Shown one piece after another: positions 1-8,443 of a stretch of 64,000 nt of DNA. Under the pieces are notes generated by a model. It saw only the letters and a list, made by a program, of their open reading frames with translations, had not been told where the DNA came from and did no database searches. The translations under genes and the position numbers were made by a program. Every line of letters starts with the position of its first letter. Positions within the stretch are counted from its first letter, which is position 1. Source of the stretch: Lutibacter oricola (GTDB taxonomy: Bacteria; Bacteroidota; Bacteroidia; Flavobacteriales; Flavobacteriaceae); assembly GCF_900106565.1 (NCBI RefSeq), contig NZ_FNNJ01000004.1, positions 124,001 through 188,000 of the forward strand. Direction: 5' to 3'.

Positions 1-1089
1 TAAGTTTCCTCGCGTTTCGCAACTTAAAGGAGGTACAAAAAACATTCCTTGATTGGCTTCACTGCTTGTTACACCAACACCTTGATATGCAAAAACTGGT
101 TCTGATGTTTCTACATACATATTTCCGTTTGCATTGTATTGGTTACCTTCAATTAAATAATATTCACCAGCATTTATTGTTGCAACTGGCGTGTTTCCAT
201 TAATACTTATTGTTGTTCCATCTGTATGTGCAACCAATAATACATTTTCCCAATCATTATCTCCATCACCTTTTACAAAAATATATTCAGTTCCAACTTT
301 TGTTAGGTCAACAATTTGATCAATACCATAATCTCTTCCTCCTCCATTATCAAAGCTACCGTTTGCGGAACCGCAGTTTACAACAATATTTTTATCAGAG
401 GTAACTAAACAACCTATTAAGCCATCTCTATTTATTACTGCATCAAAACTATTAGTTGCAATTGTATAACTTTCTCCTTCGTTTAAAGTAGTTGTAACGG
501 GTGTTGTACCTGAATAATTTTTAATAACTAAACCTGCAGGTAAATCACTAAAAGTTACTTGAGTATTGTCTTCTGTAGCCATAACAGAAACAAAATTTAA
601 GTAATTGTCTTGAGGGTTTTCATTGGTGTAGCTACCAACTCTAAATGTTTTTCCTAATGAAGCTAAACCTTTGCTAACCAATGCTCCAGCTTGGGCGCCA
701 CCACCAGCCTCCATTCTTACCGATACATAAATAACATCTTCAGCCTCTATAATATAACCTCTATTGTTTACAACTACACTTGTTGAGGTTGAAGGAATAA
801 AAAGTTGTCCATTTCCGTTTCCAAGAAATATTTCTTGCGGCGTAGTATTAGAAACAGTTCCAGTAATATAGCTTGTTGTAGGTTGACCAATAGGAATTAT
901 TGTATAATTTATATCAACAGCATTAGGAGTTGATATGTAAATATATTGCTCTTCTGGGTTGGCATTTCCTAAAGATGCACTTGTTAAAGGTGGTATATAA
1001 TGTGTTTTACTTAATTGAGCGTAACTTATTTGTGTAAAAAATAAAACTACAATTATTGAGCATATGTAGTTGAAATTGGCTTTTTTCAA
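1..1089 (-). CDS. Secreted adhesin-like protein, N-terminal part (IgGFc-binding-like, probable T9SS cargo)
   Basis: An open frame of 363 codons runs off the left edge, so only the N-terminal part is seen. I infer a TTG start at 1089: it is followed by two lysines, a hydrophobic stretch and an ISYAQ signal peptidase I site, and an in-frame stop lies about 30 bases upstream with no ATG between. The mature part is rich in Thr, Asn, Gly and Val in a beta-sheet pattern. It contains the phrase VPPLSCETRGN, which I associate with flavobacterial proteins that carry an IgGFc-binding-like module and end in a gliding-motility-associated (CHU_C, type B) sorting domain. That C-terminal domain would lie outside the window, so export by the type IX system is inference. 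A perfect inverted repeat covers the start codon. Confidence 0.6.
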   Translation of the reverse strand, partial: MKKANFNYICSIIVVLFFTQISYAQLSKTHYIPPLTSASLGNANPEEQYIYISTPNAVDINYTIIPIGQPTTSYITGTVSNTTPQEIFLGNGNGQLFIPSTSTSVVVNNRGYIIEAEDVIYVSVRMEAGGGAQAGALVSKGLASLGKTFRVGSYTNENPQDNYLNFVSVMATEDNTQVTFSDLPAGLVIKNYSGTTPVTTTLNEGESYTIATNSFDAVINRDGLIGCLVTSDKNIVVNCGSANGSFDNGGGRDYGIDQIVDLTKVGTEYIFVKGDGDNDWENVLLVAHTDGTTISINGNTPVATINAGEYYLIEGNQYNANGNMYVETSEPVFAYQGVGVTSSEANQGMFFVPPLSCETRGNL

Positions 1090-1118
1090 AATTTGGTCTT
1101 TTTGGTTAGACCAAATTT
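1089..1118 (-). promoter_or_regulatory. Perfect 11-bp inverted repeat over the start codon of the adhesin-like gene
   Basis: The arms AAATTTGGTCT (1089-1099) and AGACCAAATTT (1108-1118) are exact complements separated by 8 bases. In the minus-strand transcript the hairpin would end on the first base of the inferred TTG codon. It could mask translation initiation or be a protein-binding palindrome. No T-tract suggests a terminator in either direction. Confidence 0.5.
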
Positions 1119-1174
1119 AAGCGTAAAAGTTTAATTTCTAATACAATTAAAGTATAAAAATGAGCAATATATGA

Positions 1175-2002
1175 TTAAAGATCTCGCTTTTTTAATAATG
1201 CGTACGATAAATAGATAAAAACAGCTGTCCAAATTAAAACAATAGCAACATCTAATATTTGTACAGAAAAGTCTTTAGAAATATTTTCACCAACCTGTTT
1301 TGCAACGGTTTTTACGGCACTTAATCTAGTAAATGGTTCTTTGATTAAATTTGTCATTGCTTCCAAAGGAAAAATTCGCATTATATCATCTGCATTGGCT
1401 TTAAATTTCCAAAAAACCATACCTTTAATAAAGCTTTCTGCTATAAACCAAATAAACATCGCACCAACTGCAAAGGCAGATCTTTTTACAAGAATTCCTA
1501 GAAATAATCCAAAAGAAAAGAAACCAACAAGTTTTATAAAAAAGGCAAATAAATATTCTAAATCTGTTGTAACTATAGAAATTTCATTAAAATCGGAATA
1601 AACAAATCCTAAGATTAATGAAACCATAAATACAAAAAATGTAGATAAAGCTGCTAGCAGAATAACTGTGTAAAACTTAGATAAAACAAATTCTTTTTTG
1701 CTTAAACCATCAATTAAATTTTGTTTTAAAGTTTTGTTACTGTATTCGTTAGCCATCATTGATACTATAACCAACAATAAGAAAAACTTAAAGTTTGAAG
1801 CCATATAAGTGTTGAAATGCCAGATGTATGGGAAATTAAAAATTCCTTGTTCTGCCAAATGAAATTTTATAGGACCAATATCAAATTTTATAGCGGCAAC
1901 TAAAGCAATTGATGTAAGTAGTAAAAAATATATAGCAATTAAAACTTTACTTGCTTTGTTATGTTTTAATTTATGTATTTCGATATTTAAAAGTCGTAGC
2001 AT
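1175..2002 (-). CDS. ABC-2 type transporter permease
   Basis: This 275-residue protein has about six hydrophobic segments, beginning with one at residues 20-40 after a short basic N-terminus (MLRLLNIEIHKLKHNKASKV). That is the usual arrangement of ABC-2 / NatB-like permeases. The sequence MMANEYSNKTLKQNLIDGLSKKEF in the first cytoplasmic loop is the coupling region typical of this family. The ATPase gene ends one base before this gene starts, so the two form a pair that would assemble into an exporter in the inner membrane. The substrate cannot be told from sequence; relatives move ions, antibiotics or lipids. Confidence 0.85.
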   Translation of the reverse strand: MLRLLNIEIHKLKHNKASKVLIAIYFLLLTSIALVAAIKFDIGPIKFHLAEQGIFNFPYIWHFNTYMASNFKFFLLLVIVSMMANEYSNKTLKQNLIDGLSKKEFVLSKFYTVILLAALSTFFVFMVSLILGFVYSDFNEISIVTTDLEYLFAFFIKLVGFFSFGLFLGILVKRSAFAVGAMFIWFIAESFIKGMVFWKFKANADDIMRIFPLEAMTNLIKEPFTRLSAVKTVAKQVGENISKDFSVQILDVAIVLIWTAVFIYLSYALLKKRDL

Positions 2003-2003
2003 T

Positions 2004-2903
2004 TTAGTTGTTGTTAGTTAGAGATAAAAATTGTTGTTCTAAACTTGGTTTACGTTTTACCAAATGGGTTAATACAACACCATTTTGAAATAAGTAACTA
2101 TTTATTTCTGAAGATTTTATTGGTTTGTTAAGTTTGGCAATAATTAAATCTTCGTCTTTATTTGTTGAAGCTATGCCTTCAAAACCTTCAAGTAATGTAA
2201 TTAGTTTATCTGTTTCTCCATCAACTTTTAATTCAAATAATCCGTGCGATGCTGTCATTTCGTCAACTCTACCAGCATAAAGTTTTATTCCTTGTCTAAT
2301 AACAAGTACATGCGAGCAAACTTTTTCAACCTCATCTAATAAATGTGAAGCCAATAGAATAGTGGTTCCATTAGCAGCAATATCTTTTATTATTTGTCTT
2401 ATTTCGTGAATTCCTTGCGGATCTAATCCATTTGTAGGTTCATCTAAAATTAAAATTTCAGGATCGTTTAAAAGAGCAGAAGCAATTGCTAAACGTTGTT
2501 TCATACCTAAAGAATAGGTTTTAAATTTGCTGTGTCGTCTTTCAAAAAGATTAACGGTTTTTAATTTTTCTTCAATTTTGGTAAACGGAATTTCTTTTAT
2601 TTTACAAACTAATTCTAAATTTTGAATCGCTGTCATATAAGGATAAAAGTTTGGTCGCTCTATAATTGCTCCAACTCTTTTTAAAGCTTGGTGTGTAGAA
2701 ATACTCCCATCGAACCAGCTAAAATTACCAGATGTTTTGTTTACAACATTTAAAATTATGCCTAAAGTAGTAGATTTACCACTTCCGTTTGGACCTAAAA
2801 TACCGTAAACAGTTCCTTTTTTTATATCAAACGATAAATTATTTACCGCATGAATACTTCCAAATTTTTTGTTTAGGTTGCTAATTGATAGAATTGTTTC
2901 CAA
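2004..2903 (-). CDS. ABC transporter ATP-binding protein
   Basis: A 299-residue nucleotide-binding subunit. The Walker A motif GPNGSGKS is at residues 37-44. The signature YSLGMKQR, the Walker B motif ILILDEPTNGLDP and the switch histidine in LLASHLLDEVE follow in the normal order. The last ~80 residues form the extra domain common in CcmA/NatA-type ATPases. It is first in a two-gene operon with the ABC-2 permease just downstream, and powers that permease at the cytoplasmic face. The ATG start gives METILSISNLNKKFG, a good family N-terminus. Confidence 0.92.
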   Translation of the reverse strand: METILSISNLNKKFGSIHAVNNLSFDIKKGTVYGILGPNGSGKSTTLGIILNVVNKTSGNFSWFDGSISTHQALKRVGAIIERPNFYPYMTAIQNLELVCKIKEIPFTKIEEKLKTVNLFERRHSKFKTYSLGMKQRLAIASALLNDPEILILDEPTNGLDPQGIHEIRQIIKDIAANGTTILLASHLLDEVEKVCSHVLVIRQGIKLYAGRVDEMTASHGLFELKVDGETDKLITLLEGFEGIASTNKDEDLIIAKLNKPIKSSEINSYLFQNGVVLTHLVKRKPSLEQQFLSLTNNN

Positions 2904-2994
2904 TATTTTTGTGTTTAGTATAAAATTAAGACGACGATTATTGACTTTTGTTACAGCAATATAGTAAATTTGATTTTTTAAAATAATACGATTG

Positions 2995-4059
2995 ATGGAG
3001 GAACAGAAATTAATATCACAAAAAAAACCGGCATTTCCAGTTAATAAATTATTATATAAATATTTATCTGATTATAATAGAAGTATAAAAATTCCTGTTT
3101 TTTATGATGATTTATTACGTTTTGCAGGTGCAATAGAGGTGTATGATAAAAATGGAGATGATACTTTATGGATAAGAGTTTATTATCCTGAGCACGAACG
3201 TGATGAAATTGATATTAGTTTAAAACGAATGTATATGATTTTGCATGGTGATGGAGGAGAAGACTCATTATCATTTTTAAATATTGATGCCATAGATTAT
3301 TGTACGTTTGGAAACTCTAAACCTTTTCGTATAAAAATTAGAAATGTTTTAAACGATAACCACACCTATTTATATGTAAAAAAGGCCGATGCATCTCGTG
3401 TGTACGGTTTAGAATGGGAACATATTTTATCGCCAAATAACATAAACTTTTTAATTTATAAAGATACACTTATTGAAGAGCACGTTTTGGGTATTCCAGG
3501 AGATCAATTTATGAGTGAAAACTTTGATCAAGTTTCTAAAAGCGGTTTAAAAAGGTTATCTAAAGAGTTTGTAAAATTTAACGAGCGTTGTATGATTCGT
3601 TTGCTAGGTGATATGCGTGCCTACAATTACGTTATTGTTGCTTCGTACGATTTTGATCAGGTAGAATACAGGATACGTGCAATGGATTTTGATCAACAAA
3701 GTTTTGAAGGAAATTTAAAAGTTTATTTTCCACAGTTTTTTAAAGAAAACTATCCGTTTGTAAAAATGGTACAAGATAATTTGCAAGATGCTTCTGTAGA
3801 GCAATACAGAAAAGAAGAACGTTCTGCAATTGCTCGTAGGCTTAAAGGCTCGAGAAAGCGAGTTAAACGATTGTTAGAATGTATGGTAAAAGATAATATT
3901 TCTACAGAAAAAAATATTGAAGAACTTAAAAAAGACCTTGTAAATTACACAAAAGATAAAAACTTTAAAAAGTGTAAAAATATGGGTGAAATTTTAAGTG
4001 TTGCTTTTGAATTTGTTACCAGAAATTACGAAAACGTGAATACGTATATTATTCACTAG
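2995..4059 (+). CDS. Uncharacterised flavobacterial protein with kinase-like catalytic motifs
   Basis: A 354-residue soluble protein that I do not recognise as a named family. I take the ATG at 2995 rather than the TTG just before it. Residues 205-211 read GDMRAYN, giving Asp206 and Asn211 with the D-x4-N spacing of kinase catalytic loops. A beta-hairpin-like stretch is followed by an MDFDQQ motif with Asp231 and Asp233, resembling the metal-binding Asp of kinases. Upstream are a YVKK lysine pair (about residues 129-130) and a Glu pair near 162, possible equivalents of the Lys-Glu salt bridge. The C-terminal ~90 residues are basic and helical. The gene ends in a 4-base convergent overlap with the next gene. 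A kinase fold is inference from motifs only. Confidence 0.6.
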   Translation: MEEQKLISQKKPAFPVNKLLYKYLSDYNRSIKIPVFYDDLLRFAGAIEVYDKNGDDTLWIRVYYPEHERDEIDISLKRMYMILHGDGGEDSLSFLNIDAIDYCTFGNSKPFRIKIRNVLNDNHTYLYVKKADASRVYGLEWEHILSPNNINFLIYKDTLIEEHVLGIPGDQFMSENFDQVSKSGLKRLSKEFVKFNERCMIRLLGDMRAYNYVIVASYDFDQVEYRIRAMDFDQQSFEGNLKVYFPQFFKENYPFVKMVQDNLQDASVEQYRKEERSAIARRLKGSRKRVKRLLECMVKDNISTEKNIEELKKDLVNYTKDKNFKKCKNMGEILSVAFEFVTRNYENVNTYIIH

Positions 4060-4556
4060 TAATTATCAAAATCTATATCGTCTATATTTTCTAAACTTTC
4101 TGAATCGTTAAAAGCATCAAATTCATCGTCAATTTCATCTGCTTTAAACTCTTTTTCAGGAGCTTCATCTGGTACATTTCCAAAAGAAAGTGCAATGTAT
4201 GGTAATTCGTTTTCCGTAGTATTAGCTGTTTCGGTTAATTCAATAAAAAACGTCCACATACTAAAAAAGTCGTACACATAAATTAATTTATCACCTTCAA
4301 ATCTAAGCGTATCTTTAATTATACAATTTTGCATACAAGGTGCTGAACCATCTTCAGACATATCAAATAAAGGAATTTCTTCACCTTGTTCCCAATCATC
4401 ATCAGTTCTATAAAAGGCAGCCATTTCTTGTCCTTTAAACCCAAAAGATTTAGCAATTGTAAAGTGCAATTCTTCTAAATTTAAAGTTTCATTAACTTCA
4501 ATATCTCTAAATACATCTTCTGCAACATCTAAAATTGCTCTAATTTTGTAAGCCAT
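4056..4556 (-). CDS. PRiA4 ORF3-like (IS1096 TnpR-passenger) family protein
   Basis: A 166-residue protein starting MAYKIRAILDV, with the pattern LEELHFTIAKSFGF followed by an AAFY/DDDWEQG segment. This is the core of the plasmid pRiA4b ORF-3-like family. The C-terminal ~35 residues are almost entirely acidic with Asn and Ser and are probably disordered. The family was first seen as a passenger of mobile elements, but flavobacterial chromosomes often carry a stand-alone copy, and no transposase or terminal repeat is visible here. Molecular function is unknown. It converges on the kinase-like gene with a 4-base overlap at the stop codons. Confidence 0.75.
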   Translation of the reverse strand: MAYKIRAILDVAEDVFRDIEVNETLNLEELHFTIAKSFGFKGQEMAAFYRTDDDWEQGEEIPLFDMSEDGSAPCMQNCIIKDTLRFEGDKLIYVYDFFSMWTFFIELTETANTTENELPYIALSFGNVPDEAPEKEFKADEIDDEFDAFNDSESLENIDDIDFDNY

Positions 4557-4626
4557 AATTGTTTTTTAAACTTTTGCAAAGTTACTATTTTTAATTCTTA
4601 TTTTTACCACCTAACTTTTAAATATT

Positions 4627-5046
4627 ATGGATAAAAAAGCAACTTTAGATATGCTAAATAAAATGTGTGAAAACACATTAAACGAAACTTTAGATATAAA
4701 ATATACTGATTTTGGAGAAGGTTTTTTAGTGGCTACAATGCCTGTAAATTCGAGAGTGCATCAGCCAGATGGTATTTTAAATGGAGGTGCAACTATGGCT
4801 TTGGCAGAAAGTGTAGGTAGTCCAGCTTCAATTATGGCAATAGACAGAGAAAAATTTTCTGTTAGAGGTATTGAGTTTTCTGCAAACCATTTACGAAGCG
4901 TAAAAAGCGGGTTGGTAACTGCAACAGCTACCATAATTCATAAAGGAAGAACAATCCACTTAGTTGAAATTAAAATAGTTGATGAAAGAGATAGAGTTAT
5001 TTCGTTATGTAAAATAACAAACTATATTTTAGCAAATAATAAATAA
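4627..5046 (+). CDS. menI: Hotdog-fold thioesterase, probable DHNA-CoA thioesterase MenI
   Basis: A 139-residue single hotdog domain of the PaaI/EntH type. The motif HQPDGILNGGATMALAESVGS contains the family's catalytic Glu at residue 61. The usual LHGG histidine is Asn (residue 52) here. It probably releases 1,4-dihydroxy-2-naphthoate from its CoA ester in menaquinone synthesis. That assignment rests mainly on context: it heads a tight plus-strand run with an alpha/beta hydrolase and menF, and menD lies about 3 kb on. A general acyl-CoA thioesterase role is the alternative. The spacing to the next gene is only 2 bases. Confidence 0.75.
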   Translation: MDKKATLDMLNKMCENTLNETLDIKYTDFGEGFLVATMPVNSRVHQPDGILNGGATMALAESVGSPASIMAIDREKFSVRGIEFSANHLRSVKSGLVTATATIIHKGRTIHLVEIKIVDERDRVISLCKITNYILANNK

Positions 5047-5048
5047 TA

Positions 5049-5906
5049 GTGGCTAAAATAAAAAAAATAGCCAAAATTATAGGTGTATTACTTTTGCTTG
5101 GTTTTATGGTTTTGATAGTTCTTTTTTATAGAATGTCTACTCCTAAAAGTTCAAAAGAAATTAGTAAAACTTTTTCTGAAGGTGAAGCCACTGTTTTAAT
5201 AGAAAAAGCAACGTTTAATAATTTTAATTATAGAGTTTTAAAAACTAAAATTGAAGTTGATACAACTTTAACTACGTTAGTTTTTGTACATGGTTCAATT
5301 GGATCGGCAATGGATTTTAAATCTTATTTAATTGATGAAGAATTAAATAAGAAGGCTAATTTAATAGCGTACGATAGGGTAGGTTATGGTATTTATCAAA
5401 CTGGTAACGTACAAGCATCGATTCAATTTGAAGTTGAATTGTTAGAAAATTTGATAAAAGATTTAAACCCTAAAAACACAATTCTAGTAGGGTATTCGTA
5501 CGGAGGTCCAATAGCTTTGGCTTCAAAAAAAGATTATAAAAAAATAATGTTATTAGCGCCAGCAGTTTATTCTAAAGTAGAACCTATGCCGTGGGGTTTA
5601 AATTTTTATAAGTGGAAAGCTACGCGTTGGGTAATGCCAGAAGTTTGGAAAGCTGCTTCAAAAGAAAAATTAGGACATAAAGCAGATTTACTGAAGTTTG
5701 AAAATAATTGGGCAGACACCCCTTCAAATATTATTAGTATTCACGGAAATAAAGATTGGATTGTTCCTTTTGGAAACTCTATTTATTTAGAACAAAAATT
5801 TCCAAAACAACAGTTTGAATTAGTAACTTTGAACAATGCAGGCCACGGATTAGTTTGGTCTAATTTTAATGAAATAAAAAAACAGTTACTTCAACAATTA
5901 AATTAA
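5049..5906 (+). CDS. Membrane-anchored alpha/beta hydrolase
   Basis: A 285-residue protein with a GTG start two bases after menI. Residues 10-28 form one hydrophobic segment after basic residues, an uncleaved N-terminal anchor. The hydrolase fold follows, with the oxyanion-region HGSIGSAMDF, the nucleophile elbow GYSYGG (Ser150), an acid in HGNKDWIVP and the His in NAGHGLVW. Its position between menI and menF suggests a MenH-like step, SHCHC synthase. However, MenH enzymes are usually soluble and this one has a transmembrane anchor, so I leave the reaction open. It belongs to the same transcript as its neighbours on both sides, with gaps of 2 and 5 bases. Confidence 0.7.
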   Translation: MAKIKKIAKIIGVLLLLGFMVLIVLFYRMSTPKSSKEISKTFSEGEATVLIEKATFNNFNYRVLKTKIEVDTTLTTLVFVHGSIGSAMDFKSYLIDEELNKKANLIAYDRVGYGIYQTGNVQASIQFEVELLENLIKDLNPKNTILVGYSYGGPIALASKKDYKKIMLLAPAVYSKVEPMPWGLNFYKWKATRWVMPEVWKAASKEKLGHKADLLKFENNWADTPSNIISIHGNKDWIVPFGNSIYLEQKFPKQQFELVTLNNAGHGLVWSNFNEIKKQLLQQLN

Positions 5907-5911
5907 ATACA

Positions 5912-6979
5912 TTGCAACAACAGTTAGTTAACTTTTTTAATGAAATAGAGCAAGCTTTAATAGCTAAAAAGCCTTTTGTAGTTTTTAACAAGCCTAATAA
6001 GAATGGTTTAACTTTATACAAACAAAACTCTTTAGAGTTGTTTGAGTTAGAAAATTATCATCAAAAGGGATTTGTATTTGCACCTTTTTCAAGTTCAGAA
6101 AAACAATTAATATTTCCAGAAAGTGAATGCGAAAAGTTAACAACAACTTTTAATTTTGAAGAAATTAACAACAATAAGCAAAAGGAGGTAATCGAAATTA
6201 TTTCATCTTCAAAAAACGAAAAAGAGTATAATAATTTAGTTTCTGATGCCGTAAATTTTATAAATACTACAAGTGCTGAAAAAGTAGTGGTGTCTAGAAA
6301 AGAAATAGTTAGCAAATCTAATTTTGAAGTAATTGCTACTTTTAAAAAAATGCTTAATAATTATAAAAATGCATTTGTTTATTGTTGGCATCATCCAAAA
6401 GTTGGTTTGTGGATGGGAGCATCGCCAGAGCGCTTTTTAAATATAGAAAATGGAGAGTTTAAAACCATGTCTTTAGCAGGTACACAGGTTTATGTAGATA
6501 CCGTAAAAGTTAATTGGAAAGAAAAGGAAAAAGAAGAGCAGCGATATGTAACAGATTTTATTATTGATTCTGTTAGCCCAATTTTTAAAGAAGTAAAAAT
6601 AAAAGGGCCTTATACTGTAAAAGCAGGTAGTTTATTACATTTAAGAACCGATATTTTGGCTAAAGTAACATCTAATGATTTAATAGAGAAGCTAGCCTTA
6701 AAACTGCACCCAACACCCGCTGTTTGTGGACTTCCAAAGCAAAAAGCAAAAGATTTTATAATTAAAAACGAAGGTTATAATAGAACTTATTATACAGGAT
6801 TTTTAGGTGAGTTGAATATAGAAAATTCTACCAATTTTTATGTGAATTTACGTTGCATGCAAATAGATAATTCTACAATTTCTATATATATAGGCGGTGG
6901 TATTACAAAAAGTAGTATTGCTAAATTAGAATGGAATGAAACGGTTTCTAAAGCCGAGATAATGAAAAAAGTTTTATAG
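5912..6979 (+). CDS. menF: Isochorismate synthase
   Basis: A 355-residue member of the chorismate-utilising enzyme family, which isomerises chorismate to isochorismate as the first committed menaquinone step. The C-terminal half carries the family motifs: WMGASPERFL, TMSLAGTQ, LHPTPAVCGLPKQKA, GYNRTYYTGFLGEL and the closing IGGGITKSSIAKLEWNET. No internal ATG gives a plausible N-terminus, so the TTG at 5912, five bases after the preceding stop, is the likely start. An isochorismate rather than anthranilate or salicylate product is supported by menD further along. It is cytoplasmic and magnesium dependent, as known for the family. Confidence 0.88.
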   Translation: MQQQLVNFFNEIEQALIAKKPFVVFNKPNKNGLTLYKQNSLELFELENYHQKGFVFAPFSSSEKQLIFPESECEKLTTTFNFEEINNNKQKEVIEIISSSKNEKEYNNLVSDAVNFINTTSAEKVVVSRKEIVSKSNFEVIATFKKMLNNYKNAFVYCWHHPKVGLWMGASPERFLNIENGEFKTMSLAGTQVYVDTVKVNWKEKEKEEQRYVTDFIIDSVSPIFKEVKIKGPYTVKAGSLLHLRTDILAKVTSNDLIEKLALKLHPTPAVCGLPKQKAKDFIIKNEGYNRTYYTGFLGELNIENSTNFYVNLRCMQIDNSTISIYIGGGITKSSIAKLEWNETVSKAEIMKKVL

Positions 6980-7163
6980 GAAAAACTAAGCCCAATAGTT
7001 TTAAAATAATTATACGTCTTGTGGGTAACGTATGGTTTTTCTTTTTGCAATTAATTCCCAACTCAAAACAATGGACTTAGTTTTAGCTCTTGGTGTAAAA
7101 GTATAAATAGCCCTACTTTTTTAAGTTGTATATCGTAAAAACGATGTTTTAAATCGTAAAAAA

Positions 7164-8291
7164 TTATGTTTTTGACTTTTTGTATTCTGTAGGAGTTGCG
7201 TTTTCAAAAGATTTAAAAATTCTAATAAATGAATTTACAGAACCGAAACCAACCTGTTCACTAATTTCAGAAATTGATAAGTTTGGCGATTTGTTAATTA
7301 TTAATTTTGCTTCGTTAATTCTGTAGCTATTAACAAATTGATTAAAATTACAACCAATTTTTTCGTTAATAGTTTTTGAAATATAAGATCTATTGGTACC
7401 TATATTTTTAGCAACATCCCAAATGTTTAATTGTGGAATTAACCAAGGTTTTTCATTTTGAAAATAGTTAATAAGCTTTTGTTTTATAATTTCTAACTCT
7501 TTGTCGTGTAAATTACTGTCATCTAATATTTTTTCTGAAATATTAACTTTTGCAGGTATTTGGTTGATACCTATTGTTGCTAAAATTACATATAGTGTTG
7601 TAAATAACGTGCAGAAAAGAAGTATTAGATGATCGTTAGAACTAAAAGGAATTCTCCCAACATATGCCACGTAAATACTTGGAAGTGACATTAATGAAAT
7701 AAACGAAATGTTTGTAATATAAAAATAACGAGTCTGATATTTATCTAAATTAGAAAACAAATTGCTCATATCTTTCTTAGCTTTTAAAATAAAGCGAATT
7801 GCTAAGAAATTGTATAAAAGTATTTGAATTATAAAAAATGCACGACTACCTTTATATAGTGAGGTTAGTATTTTGGTATTAGTAGTAGTTAATTTGGTTT
7901 CGTATAGGGAACTATTCATATATGTATGGTATTCTTCCCAACTAGAAATACTTGTAAAAATAAGCATAAGCACACCAGTAACAATGGCTGGAGTGAAGTG
8001 ATAAATCCATTTGTATTTAAAAAATGTAAAGTTAAAAGCACTATAAAGGTATAGGTAATATAAAGGGTAAAAAGCGAGCATTGAAACCAGAAATAGAAAA
8101 TCAAAGAATTTAAAAATTTCCCAATTTCTAGTGAAAGTTAAAAAATGACCAAAAAAAAGTACAAAGCTGTTAAAAAAAAACAAACTTAAATAGTACCTGT
8201 TTTTAAAATTTTTATTTGCAGTACCAAGTAGTATAATACTGGCATAAAAATTAATAAAAAGTGTAGACAATAAAGCAATTATTTTTATCAA
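7164..8291 (-). CDS. AraC-family regulator with N-terminal membrane domain
   Basis: A 375-residue protein. The first ~240 residues contain about seven hydrophobic helices, and the last ~110 residues form an AraC/XylS DNA-binding domain. Its two helix-turn-helix units are visible in WDVAKNIGTNRSYISKTIN and SISEISEQVGFGSVNSFIRIF. This architecture, a membrane sensor fused directly to an AraC output, is frequent in Flavobacteriia and senses unknown ligands. It lies in opposite orientation between menF and menD, separating two parts of the menaquinone set. Whether it controls them cannot be told. Upstream of it and of menD is a shared divergent intergenic region of about 150 bases. Confidence 0.85.
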   Translation of the reverse strand: MIKIIALLSTLFINFYASIILLGTANKNFKNRYYLSLFFFNSFVLFFGHFLTFTRNWEIFKFFDFLFLVSMLAFYPLYYLYLYSAFNFTFFKYKWIYHFTPAIVTGVLMLIFTSISSWEEYHTYMNSSLYETKLTTTNTKILTSLYKGSRAFFIIQILLYNFLAIRFILKAKKDMSNLFSNLDKYQTRYFYITNISFISLMSLPSIYVAYVGRIPFSSNDHLILLFCTLFTTLYVILATIGINQIPAKVNISEKILDDSNLHDKELEIIKQKLINYFQNEKPWLIPQLNIWDVAKNIGTNRSYISKTINEKIGCNFNQFVNSYRINEAKLIINKSPNLSISEISEQVGFGSVNSFIRIFKSFENATPTEYKKSKT

Positions 8292-8414
8292 GGCAATTTA
8301 GATTATAGTTAGTCAATATAAAATTACTTTAATCTGTTGAATTATTAAATGATAAAAATCAAGTTAAAGTTGTTTTTTGAAATAAAAAAAAGACATTAAC
8401 ATTTTTAATGTTTG

Positions 8415-8422
8415 TACATTTG
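8415..8422 (+). promoter_or_regulatory. Candidate -7 element for menD
   Basis: TACATTTG matches the Bacteroidota -7 consensus TAnnTTTG and sits 21 bases before the menD ATG. No good -33 TTTG is found at the expected distance, so this is a half-supported promoter. Confidence 0.4.
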
Positions 8423-8443
8423 CAGGTATTATAAAGTTATTAA

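Noticed and set aside
210-404. Small plus-strand open frame at the left edge
   Set aside because: It is a shadow of the long minus-strand frame from 1089 to 1, which has a signal peptide and continuous sensible composition.
4056-4556. Insertion-sequence remnant because of the PRiA4 ORF3 / IS1096 family name
   Set aside because: No transposase, terminal inverted repeats or target duplication is visible; the family often occurs alone on chromosomes.
5049-5906. Calling the alpha/beta hydrolase MenH
   Set aside because: Context suggests it, but the transmembrane anchor is unusual for MenH and no diagnostic motif could be confirmed by eye.
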